Source of the DNA: Pampus argenteus
Lineage: Eukaryota > Chordata > Actinopteri > Scombriformes > Stromateidae
DNA length: 64,000 nt
Assembly (NCBI GenBank): GCA_036937835.1
Contig: CM072879.1
Span: forward strand, 19,622,001-19,686,000
Direction: 5' to 3'
Of the stretch, positions 27,240 through 36,697 are shown piece after piece. The translations under genes were made by a program, and so were the position numbers. The notes beneath the pieces are model-generated. The model saw only the letters and a program-made list of their open reading frames with translations. It was not told the DNA's origin and did no database searches. Numbering within the stretch: the first letter of the stretch is position 1; every line of letters begins with the position of its first letter.

Positions 27240-28454
27240 CTGAGGGGGGAAGGGAGTGAGGAATGATAAGAGGGAGGATGTAAGAGGAAGGGAGACGCAG
27301 GAGGAGGACAAATAAGACAAAGACAAACTATGTTATTTTATCGATCATGTTATCTATCTAAACACAAAACTACCAGTCACATTAATATCAGTTAGATTTG
27401 AGTCAACTTCAATCTACAGCAGCTGTTTAAAACGTCACATTTTACAGCATTTTGTTTTAATAAGAACAACAAACAGCTTGAATTTTTATTGTTGTATATC
27501 AAAATAAAACTGTGCTGGAAAGGATTTGATTTCATTTGTTTTCAAACTAGTGAATAGATATATGAATAAATAATATATCATTATACTCATCATACTGGAT
27601 GGAGCTATAAATATAAATAAAGTACTGTCTCTAAGTAGATGAGTACAAAAATAAAACAGTACAATCACTGTCATGCACACATATAAGCCATCTGCGCTGC
27701 ATCAATGATGAAGGTGCTGCAGGTAACACAGCTGTCACCTGTCCAACTGTCCAACATGGGACACTAATAAAAGGACACGTGGAGATGTTTTCATAACTGG
27801 AGGCTTGTTTTAATTTGTTGGTGTCTCAGTAGGAATCTGCATTTATCTTCTTTCACTGCTGCAGCAAACTTTTAATTTCAAGCAATTTCCAATAATCTAT
27901 TGATATTTCCAGCATGTCAGGGTGTAAAATCAATGAATAAAAACAGATTTAGGATTATAAGTATGTTGAGCTGCAGCGCAGCTTAAGAAAAATCACTATA
28001 ATATCCACAGAATAAACCCTCAGGGACTTACAGCATGACTCAGGTTCAGTGGATGTTAAGATATTGAAACATTATTTTATGTCACAGTTTAAAGCCTTGT
28101 TGTGACACTATTGCTTCTAACTTGTCTCATGGCATCAATGAAGATCCTTTAAGGGTTGTGTGTTTGCATCCAACTCACTATGATCTACTGTACATACAGT
28201 AAGTATAGTTGATATGCAGCCACCGCCTGCTGCAGGCAAACACATCATATAAGACATGTTAGCTGTTAACAAGCCACTTTCTGTTTGCAGTATATAAAAG
28301 CAGCGGAAGTTTTAGTTAATTGAAATAAGCACAGGTGAGATCCGCACGTTGCGCAATGATGAGCATAACTGTGCGCACAGCGAGGTGCGGATAAAGAGGT
28401 GCGCGGATCTCCACGCTGCTTCCTGATATGTGTGTGAATAAAGAGCAGCTGTAC

Positions 28455-28610
28455 CTTCAGATCATATGTGTCCAGGCTCGGCAGCTCTCCTCCGGACAGA
28501 TGTGTGACTACAGTCCCCAAAGCGACTCTGATCCACTCTGTGCACCAACTCCCAGCTGCTTCTGTCGACCTGCAGCCAAGTTACACAGCGTGACGCATGA
28601 CACTTCCGGT
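28455..28610 (-). promoter_or_regulatory. col14a1: Probable col14a1 first exon (non-coding) and core promoter
   Basis: A good donor (CTGAAG|GTACAG) lies at 28455/28454. It could splice to the acceptor of the signal-peptide exon at 27239. Upstream in the transcription direction are an ETS-type ACCGGAAGT and a CRE-like TGCGTCAC near 28580-28605, and a TTTATT stretch near 28625. The transcription start is not determined; the exon's 5' end is a guess. Confidence 0.5.
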
Positions 28611-28639
28611 CACACCTTTCAGAATAAAGTCCCTGCCTC

Positions 28640-29130
28640 AATTTAGTCATTTAGTTGCTACTTATGTCCAGTTTGATGCTCTTGTTTTTTTTAGACATCA
28701 TCTTTCTCCATAACTGTCTTTATAAAGTGTTATAATTGTAGCTGTTAATTAATAAATCACTATTATAAGCGTCCTTAAATAGTGATGAAAATACAAGATT
28801 GAGAGAAAAAAAGCGATGCTGTTTCGCTGTAATTTTTTTTTTTTTTACATTTATCAGTGAATTAAATTGACCGTTTTTAGCCCTACCGACTGCAGTTTAA
28901 TGTTAACTCAACTGCCAGTTAGCTCTCATCCTTCAGTCATTTCTCTAGCATGCCTGTTTAAAAATAAATACCTGTGATAAAGTATAAATCTCACCTTTAG
29001 ATATTATAGTTATGAAGTACTTGATTCCAGAAGTATTAATCTTCCACTGTGTCGTGCTCCCATTTTATTATTTTCTCAAAATAATACGTCAACACAGAAA
29101 CAGGCAACGTTTCTGACTAATCCTGCTCGT
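28640..29130. other. Intergenic spacer, nothing recognised
   Basis: AT-rich DNA between the divergent col14a1 promoter and the promoter of the small plus-strand gene. It has a T-run at 28832-28846 and no exon or repeat that I recognise. Confidence 0.6.
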
Positions 29131-29162
29131 CTGTCATTTTGTAATGGCAGGCGGCGCGAAAT

Positions 29163-29369
29163 ATTACAATTACCCATGAGCCTCGGGCGCTGTTGCTATG
29201 GAGAAAAGCCGTATCGTTACTTATCGTGACCCCAGATTAGCAATAATCATAGACGATGATTTACAGTTATTTTTCAGTACATAAAAGTTGATAGTAACAT
29301 TTGTCAAGTTTTGTTCAGCATTTGGTTGTACAAAAAGACCCTCTAAGGAGTCGGCCAGTCGGTTTTCTG
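29163..29369 (+). promoter_or_regulatory. Promoter and non-coding first exon of the small plus-strand gene
   Basis: ATTACAATTACCCATGA at 29163 resembles the extended ZNF143 element. GTTGCTATGGAGAA at 29192-29205 fits the left half and centre of an RFX X-box, with its right half imperfect. A strong donor TTTCTG|GTAAGT is at 29369/29370. No TATA box is seen. ZNF143 and RFX sites are typical of short broad promoters, RFX sites of ciliary genes. The assignment is by motif only and the first exon's start is unknown. Confidence 0.45.
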
Positions 29370-30134
29370 GTAAGTACATTTCGTTTTAATTGTTTTAAGA
29401 CTGTTTTTCGCGAGCCATAATTAGCATTAGCATTAGCTAATGCACCGTGCTAATCAAGCTAGCAGCTAGCGCTACTCTCTCGTCCAATTACACTTCTGAC
29501 TCAAAAAAAAAAAAAAAATAAAGATGGCGACGGTCAAAATACCCAAGTCCAGGCTTTTAAACTACATCCTGTATTTTTTTTGCAGTCTGTGGTTGTTATA
29601 GAAGTTACTGAATTCATCCACAACAAAGTCAGCTAATGTAAATTAAGGTGTTATTTCTTATCTAAATCTAAAACCAACTTGAAATGTTTATGTATATAAC
29701 CAACTTTTTTCCCTCACACAGTTGTTTATTGTTTGTACTGATGGATTCATGTTAGAAGAGCTCCAACTGTGAGTCATGTCATGTTGTCAGTGGGAGAAAT
29801 TAATGGGATTGTATTTGCAGAACCAAGAACGCCTCTTTACCAGTAAATTGTCCTGTAATCCAAATGGCCTGGAGGAGTGATAATAATAGGCTATAGAGGC
29901 TGTACTGTATCAATAGTGGGCTATAGATAGTATTGCTTCAGTGTTAGTATTACACTGGTTAGCAGTGGCAGAAATGCTCTGCAGACAACATAAACATAAA
30001 GATTATTTTTGTGTCTGCTGTAGAATCATAGGAGATGAAGTTTTGTTGTTTTTTGTTGTTGTTTGTAGAACATTATGTCAGTAGTATTTCACAATCATGT
30101 TTGTTTGTTTTTACAGGTTTCCACCTCTTTAGAG

Positions 30135-30270
30135 ATGAGGCTTTCAGTTCAGAGAAACCCAGTTGTCTGGTTCATCTCCAAATCCCCACCAGTCTCCTAC
30201 TCATCATACCCACAGGACTGCTGTAATCCAGCAAAATGCAACAAACCCAGGCTTTCACCAGGAAGGCATG
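30135..30270 (+). CDS. Small ORF coding exon 1
   Basis: Start codon context is AGAG-ATG-A, with G at -3. There are 45 codons plus one base before donor G|GTAGGT. It contains CC and a further C within a Pro/Asn-rich stretch. Confidence 0.45.
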
Positions 30271-33200
30271 GTAGGTGTCCAAAACATACAGCTTCATCTT
30301 TTTGGTTCAAGAGCTTTGCTTTGATTTATTATAGCAATTTATCCTCCTCCTCTTATGATTTAACCTCATTTTTAAATCTTGTGTATCCTTATCTTGAGGT
30401 GATCTGTTGAAATAAATCAGATGAAAAACTTTAAAGCTTTTTTGCCATTTTGGGTTCAGCCACTTCCTGTCTCGCTGTGGCTGTCACCATCTAGCTTAAC
30501 GCTGCTGCTTGCTTCCCTCTCAGTTGAGACTTGCAGCGGACTGATGGGTGTTTCCCGCTTCATTCACCATCCACCCCTGCAGCTATTCATTCCTTTTACC
30601 TGGTTTAATGTGAGGCGAGGCAGCAGAAAAATGTGTTTGAGTGGCTGGCAGGGACAAAATGTGTATTTCTGTGACCCCTGGCTATATATGTGCTGTCGGA
30701 CTCTCCAGGGCTCCTGTTAATATGTTAATATGGCTCTTTCTGTGCTGGCAGATGGCTTGTTGTATGAACTAAAAGTGAAGGTTATGAAAGGAAAAACATA
30801 TCAATGACTTTCAACGTTCATGGAGAGAAAATCACAGACCTCAATGCCCAAAAATGTCATTCTTTAAAATCCAAATCTGCACAAGTCAAATTCCTCTTCC
30901 TTTTGTTTCATAATAATAATAACAGTAAACGTTATGTATACAGTATAGAATAAAAAAAAGTCGTAATAAAACAGAAAAGACATGTTGAAAATAAAGTAGT
31001 ATGGTACCAATTAAATAAAGGCCTTTTCAAGTTTTGATGTCACGATGATGCAGTTATATTCAATCCAGTGTGCTTTTCCCTCGTTTATACCTTCATGTGA
31101 GTAAAAAAAAACTTTTACTATGTGGCGTAAGCACAAAGACCGAAATGCTTTGACCATAATTTGCCTTTAATTATAATGTGTTAGTTTCACGAGCAGTGTA
31201 ACTCTATGGGCCTTGAATTCCTTTAGATGCTCCAGAGCGACACAGTAACGTCCTCGAAGGAATAACGTCTACATCTCTGCACCTCGGTTACGATGAGCTT
31301 GTTTGTTCACCTTTTAACCAGCAGTAGAGTCAGAGGTCTCTAAAGTTTTCTCTATATTATCATAATCATGAATATTTAACATGAGTAAAATTATGTTTGA
31401 GTTTCATGGCTCCCAAAACTGCATCTTGAATAAACAGTTTGTCATCATGTGTTTTCCTCAAGTTTGATGCTTTTTTACAATCAAATATGCTCCAATAATC
31501 CTTAAACCCAAAATTTTTGATAAAAAGGAAAACCTGATTAAAATATAATAAATTCTGTGTGGGGCTTATTAGTGTTATGACGGGTGGTAGAACCGGCCCA
31601 GAACCACAGGAGCTCAAGTGTTTCAGACTGAGGCTGAACTGAGAGGCTGCATAAAGGACCAGTATGAGCTTTTCAAAACTGTAAATCATGCACAGATATT
31701 CCAGTAGAGCCCCACAATAAAAATATAGACCTGGAAATATGCATGACCCTCAAAGGTCATAGTCTCTGCTTGCTAAATAGATACTGTGTTTTTTTTTTTT
31801 TTGAAAAGAGAAAATGAACCATGCTGCCAGTATCTTCTCTCACACAGCGGACAGTGTTTTGCAACCAAATCCTTCTTTTGTGAATATATAAAAAGAGTCT
31901 CTTCTCACATATTAATAAACCAGAGGGTTGAGGCTTTATTATTTAGTGTGGGGATACTGGGATAATGCTTCACTGACGGTGAGTAACCACAAATGAACTC
32001 TGAAAACGTGACCCTGCTGAGAATCACAGGTACACTGAATGGAAACTAATGATAGTGTGTGCTCCTGTAAAACCTAGTAGTGTATTATAGTGTATTTTAT
32101 TTGCTTTGTTGATTTTATAAAAACAGCTTTTGTCAGAAAATGACTTGTGAAGATGTACGGTGGCCGTTTTGTGCTGCTGTCTTGTGGTTTTACAGATTTT
32201 ACTCTGTTGTACCCTGAGCGTATTTAAACCTGCATGAACATCGTTTCATTTGACTGACATATCATCAGCTGATATGATAATATGTTGAAGTATCCCCATC
32301 CAGCAGCTACGGAGCAGCATTATCATTCATCTCATGTTTCATCGTTGTTTTAAACACTTACCTGCTTCACATTCAGGAAGCTGCCCAGTACAACCACCGT
32401 CTAGCTCATGGAAACCTCACTGGTATCTCTTTTATTTTATTTATTATTCAAAAACTATTTTTATAATCAATTATTCAAGCCTTTTTTTTTGTTTTTTGTT
32501 TTTTTGACAAAAAAAAAGTTCAAATTCTAGAAATGTTTTTTTGTTTTTTGGATTGTTAGTTAAACGTGACATTTTTCACAGTTTCACAGCATCTTTCTGA
32601 ATGTAATGAACTATGTTTTTAAGCATTTTACAGTGTTGCATGTCTTTCACAAGCTGATATTACACGATCACCCCGCCTGACCTCATCACAGCCTTGTTTC
32701 ACCATATTTACATGATGCTCTGTGTCTAAACTGCGTCAAGGGCTTAAATAAAATTCTTCTTTAACCTTCCTCGACCTTCATTAACATTTTCTGTTCATTA
32801 AGTTGATTTAATAAGCAAAATCAATAATTAATCAGAGCTTTGACCTTTCCAGAGACATTAGAGATGATCATATCAATTATTTCATTAGAGCCAATCATAT
32901 AATGGTTTGATCCTCCGGTTCTTCTGTTTTTCAAGCACTTCCTTCTTGTTTCTACTGGTTCTCGTTACAGATACAGGTACATACACTGGTTCCTACGCTG
33001 ATGTGGTTTTTCATAGTTGATACTGTGAGCTGTATTGGTTTCTAATGCTCACATGGTTTGTGTGTATAGTCTATAAAGGTTTTTGAATGGTTCCCTCATG
33101 TTTATAATGGTTTCATTCAACGCTTACTATTGCATGCTGTAAAGGTTTTGAATGGGTTTTCATTACAGTCTGTAATGCTATCTAGCGGTTGTTGAGGGTT

Positions 33201-33632
33201 TCTCATGGACTCCTTGCAGTGGTTTATAATGGTTTATTTTACATGGTCTGATGTTTGTTTCTACTGTCTTAATATTTACCATTTGATCTCTGAGTTGGTT
33301 CATGCTGCTATGGTCTTTTCAGGTGTCTCTGATGTTTTCTCTATAAAGGCTTGATTTAAACATTACAGAGAGCCAAAGTGAAACTGGAACTTCAAAGTTT
33401 CAGAAGTAAGAAAACCAGTAGTGGATGTAGAAAATACAGAAACCTTGTCTAAGAATATAGATGAAAGAAACCCTGAATGGGAGATTTACAGACTTTTATT
33501 CCATGTAGCCGGTGTTAAAATATAGCCTCTCCACATTTGGTCTACTTCTCGGCTCCTGTTGAATGTGTCTCTGCAGGCCTGGAGAGGAAGACCATTCGGC
33601 TGGAATTCTCCAGAAATCCCCAGGAATGCTGA
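30135..33632 (+). CDS. Unrecognised small spliced ORF, 63 residues
   Basis: Two coding exons, 30135-30270 and 33577-33632, total 192 nt (63 codons plus TGA). The acceptor at 30116 is T-rich and ends TTTTTACAG. The internal donor is ATG|GTAGGT and the second acceptor TGTCTCTGCAG. Phases match (1/1). The protein starts MRLSVQRNPVVWF, continues with a Ser/Pro/Cys-rich middle (PQDCCNPAKCNKPRLSPGRH) and ends TIRLEFSRNPQEC. The opening RLSVQRNP and the closing RLEFSRNP resemble each other, an internal echo shared by the two exons. There is no membrane segment or signal peptide. The basic, acid-free first 25 residues could be a mitochondrial presequence, but that is speculation. I recognise no family. 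It could be a genuine microprotein or a spliced non-coding RNA with a chance ORF. Confidence 0.42.
31366..31765 (+). repeat. Interspersed repeat, family B, copy 1
   Basis: Contains 'cataaaggaccagtatgag', 'aactgtaaatcatgcacag' and 'atattccagtagagcc', near its right end. The reverse complement of 38108-38260 carries the same blocks. A 107-codon open frame antisense to it is a repeat artefact. It lies in the long intron of the small plus-strand gene. The left end is approximate. Confidence 0.65.
32900..33320. repeat. Degenerate tandem repeat with 'tggttt/tggttc' core
   Basis: TGGTTT or TGGTTC cores, often as 'ataatggttt' or 'taaaggtttt', recur about every 25-35 bases across 400 bases with varying spacers. 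This looks like an old, eroded minisatellite. No coding sense on either strand. Confidence 0.6.
33577..33632 (+). CDS. Small ORF terminal coding exon
   Basis: 56 nt from acceptor CTCTGCAG to TGA. It encodes GLERKTIRLEFSRNPQEC. The 3' UTR continues into repeat-rich DNA, and possible AATAAA signals are at 34429 and 34671. The intron before it is 3.3 kb. Confidence 0.42.
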
Positions 33633-34089
33633 GGAATAGCAGCCTGTCCTACTTACCGCTGAGAGGATATGGTTATGACAAAAGAAAGAAAGTGAGCGCA
33701 GGGATCAGTAAGGACTGAACCCTCCCCCTGCTTCTACTGTCAAGGAGCTCATGAGCAAAGCAGCAACGCATTGAAGTTTAAAAAAAAGCCTTTAAAATCC
33801 CTGCAGCACTTTTAACGTAGTGGCGTCCACTTGATCTATAGCGTTAACCCCTCATTCTTGGCTCCAGTAGTTTATGTTCTTGAACCTAAAACGCGTGACC
33901 TCTTGACTTTGACCTTTTTTTATGAACCGGCTGATAACCATCAGTCAGTGAGAGGATTCCCCGTGGTGACTACAGAGTGTCAGTAATGATAGTGATTTTC
34001 TTGGGATGTATTTCACAGACTGAAACTTTAGTTCAAACATGTGCACTTGTGAACGGCGTCTGGTAATGCCATAACTGCCGGTTTGAAAT

Positions 34090-34320
34090 CATAATCCAGA
34101 CTTGTCATTTGTGGTTCCACCGTGGTTGAAGGAGCTCCCCAGCTTCTGACAGCGGTGCGTTCAAGAAACACCTGAAAGCTCAGCTTCCATTAACACCTCA
34201 ATACTTAACTGATTGTTGGACTCTTGTTGGTATAAACCTTCTGTCCTATGCTCTTTCTCATTGCATTTGTACCCGTTCTGCTAAATGACTGAATGTAAAC
34301 ATAAATGTCAGATGATACTA
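34090..34320 (+). mobile_element. 3' end remnant of a non-LTR retrotransposon
   Basis: One reading gives a broken 'W-L-K-E-L-P-S' segment followed by 'FKKHLKAQLP', the usual C-terminal end of fish LINE ORF2 proteins. The trailing 'ctgctaaatgactgaatgta' and 'aacataaatgt' resemble LINE 3' tails. Frames are broken, so it is a dead fragment. The clade is not certain. Confidence 0.55.
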
Positions 34321-34439
34321 AGGCGGCGGAGTGAAGAATCAGATCGAAACAGTTTTTCAAATTGTTTTGAACTGGTATCTGTAAGATGTCAGTTCTGGTC
34401 GTCTCCAATTTTATATTCTTACATCCTCAATAAATCTGA

Positions 34440-34700
34440 CCTGAAGGATTAAGGGCTAAAAGCAACAGTGGCAGCTGGTACAATACCTGGATAGACAGGA
34501 TACTCTGGGTGGGTAAAGTGAAGTCATTAGCACCACTAATGTGCCCTTGAGCAAGGCCTTTAACCCCGGCTGCTCCAGTGGTCAGCAGGTCAAACTGTGG
34601 GCAGCTCACAGGTGTGAATGTGGTCATAGCATTCCTGAAAAAGGGCGACTGGCTATCAGAGAAACCTCCCTGAATAAATAAAGACCTTGACTTAATAAAC
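34440..34700 (+). repeat. SINE-like repeat ('gagcaaggc' family), longer copy
   Basis: Contains 'gtgcccttgagcaaggcctt', 'taaccccggctgctccagtg' and 'cacaggtgtgaatgtggtc', and ends with AATAAATAAAG. This is a recurring fish repeat pattern recalled from memory. A shorter relative lies at 20455-20560. Confidence 0.6.
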
Positions 34701-35639
34701 TCTATTAAGTTCTATCAGGATTTTTTAATTTTTCTACAACCTACCAATTGTTAAATCTTTACCAGAGAAATTGTCTCCCGTGTATAAAAGATGTTGGTTT
34801 GAAGTCATGAATATGAATGAATGTAATTATTCTGGACTGCAGGGTCGCTGCATGCACAAGTGCTGCCCCCTGCTGCATCAGAGGTGTAGCTGAAACAGCA
34901 GCTGCAGCACTTTATATTCTGAAACACATGACCTTCAGTCAATAAGTCCCTATGTCAGGTGACAGTGTCAATCTGTAATCAATCAATCAATCAAGCCTTC
35001 ATTTACATTTTATTCATATTTCTTATGAGAAATGCAGCCTAAAGTAGTTTAATCAAATTAAATCAAAATGCACGTGAAAAAATAAAAGAAAGGAGCTTAA
35101 TATACATTAATTATTATAAATATACACATAAAAGTAGTACTATATTAAAACCTGATTACTCTCTGCTCAATGTGTTGTGCTGCACATCAAGGAAAGTGAG
35201 ACGTTTATTTCTAATAAGGATATTTAGTTTCTCTGCAGCAATGATATCATTAAAACAATATTCAACCGTGAGTCCAGTAACCGCCTCGATGAAAACCATC
35301 ACTGAAGATGCGACTGTGTCTCCTGCAGAGAGCAAAACGCTCCCCACTGAGAGCTATTTTCATCTTAGCAAATCTGGAGTCGACTACACACAAGAAAAAT
35401 AAATAAATTACACGAAGTCTCTCATACACACGCACAAACGTACACAAAAGCATCTTAAAAATAGATGTTAAAAAAAGTATAAAAGACAGAGGAATACAGT
35501 AAGAGAGACTTCAAAACAAAGCACTTCAGTTCAAGTCTGTGCCCTCGCTAAGTTGTTGATCTTCCCTCACACTTCTTCACAGTCTTTCCTTCCTTTCTGG
35601 GAATCACGGAGCGATGGAAAAGTCAACAGCCAAAGGAGG

Positions 35640-35671
35640 GGCGCGTGTGTGTGTGTGTGTGTGTGTGTGTA
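35640..35671. repeat. (GT)n microsatellite
   Basis: GT run of about 13-14 units, preceded by GCGCGT. Confidence 0.9.
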
Positions 35672-35779
35672 GGCCTCTGTCATGCATACAGATCGTGTGT
35701 TATTGCGCATGAAGGAGGCACATGGGGTTAAAACCCATTAAACTGATCATCTACAGTGATTTTATTTTATAAATATACA

Positions 35780-35945
35780 TTTTTCTTCTATCATCAAAAA
35801 TGTGATGTGCAGAACCAAACCAACAATACTACTACTAACACAGTGATCTACTAACAAGTATTGATATATCGGGTATTGATACACACACATGCTGTACTTA
35901 CATTAGTTGGTTTGGTTCTGCACATCTGTTGATAGTAAGAACAAT
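35780..35945. mobile_element. Fold-back MITE-like element
   Basis: GATGTGCAGAACCAAACCAA plus C (35804-35824) recurs as an exact reverse complement at 35906-35926. The perfect 21-bp arms enclose about 80 bases. Beyond them the outer flanks (TTCTTCTATCATC on the left, the complement of GATAGTAAGAA on the right) pair imperfectly, taking the terminal inverted repeats to about 35 bases. There is no transposase, so this is a non-autonomous DNA element. Target-site duplications were not resolved. Confidence 0.65.
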
Positions 35946-36568
35946 ATAGAAAAAGCACCAGCCACATCCTTTAAAAAAGTCTCTTTAAAAAAACATAAAG
36001 TGATGAGTTTTAAGTTAAAATAAAGTTAGTTTGGAAGAGATAAAGAAAGTAAAGGCCAGAGTTTCTGCTATCCAGACGTGTCATAGTGACCACAGCTAGA
36101 GCCGGCAGCTTCACTGTGTCTTTCTTCATCAGACAGTTATTTCATAATGGCCGTGAAGCTAGCACACGTGCACAAACATATCTAAATGTCATGGCTGGAC
36201 CACTGTGTGCTTGGGAGCCAATTAACCAAAAGGCCACATTGTGTTTGTTTTCTACTGACACTCCTTTCTTCACAGAGTCAGTTTCTGAGGGTTGTCATCA
36301 GCTGTTCATAAAGACTGTTCATTCATTCAGCGACTATTTCAAACTTTACAAGCTCATAATTTAGAAGATGCGAGCATGTGTTTGTCTTTAAGTTAAATCA
36401 TCAGTCTTCCTTTAGTTCAATAACGACTTCAAAACAGTAATGAGTTCATCTCCTGTTTCATTCTTGTGTTTTTGAGTCCCTCGTAGAAAAACCTCAGACA
36501 CACATCAGTAACCCTGGACATGGCAGCTGGTTACTGTGCTGTCTAAACAGCCGTGTTTCTTTCATTCC

Positions 36569-36697
36569 TCAGTGGTCCGTCTCCTCCATCACCTCCATCA
36601 CCACGGTTCTGGGTCCTGTTAGGATTAGGTTGCTGACAGTCCGGTAATCCAGATTGAGAACGTTGAGACCGTTGACCGAAACCACAAACTGACAAAC
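36569..36697 (-). CDS. deptor: deptor-like exon 5: end of PDZ domain and stop
   Basis: 129 nt, acceptor AATCTCCAG. Encodes VCQFVVSVNGLNVLNLDYRT, VSNLILTGPRTVVMEVMEE and TDH, then TGA. Human ends VMEELEC, so only the last residues differ. The 3' UTR continues leftward; TTTATT (an AATAAA complement) is at 35761. Confidence 0.95.
   Translation of the reverse strand, partial: VCQFVVSVNGLNVLNLDYRTVSNLILTGPRTVVMEVMEETDH

Noticed and set aside
30421..30720. 99-codon plus-strand frame in the small gene's intron
   Set aside because: No splice sites placing it in the transcript and no recognised domain.
31366..31689. 107-codon minus-strand frame
   Set aside because: Lies in interspersed repeat family B and is antisense to its recognised orientation.
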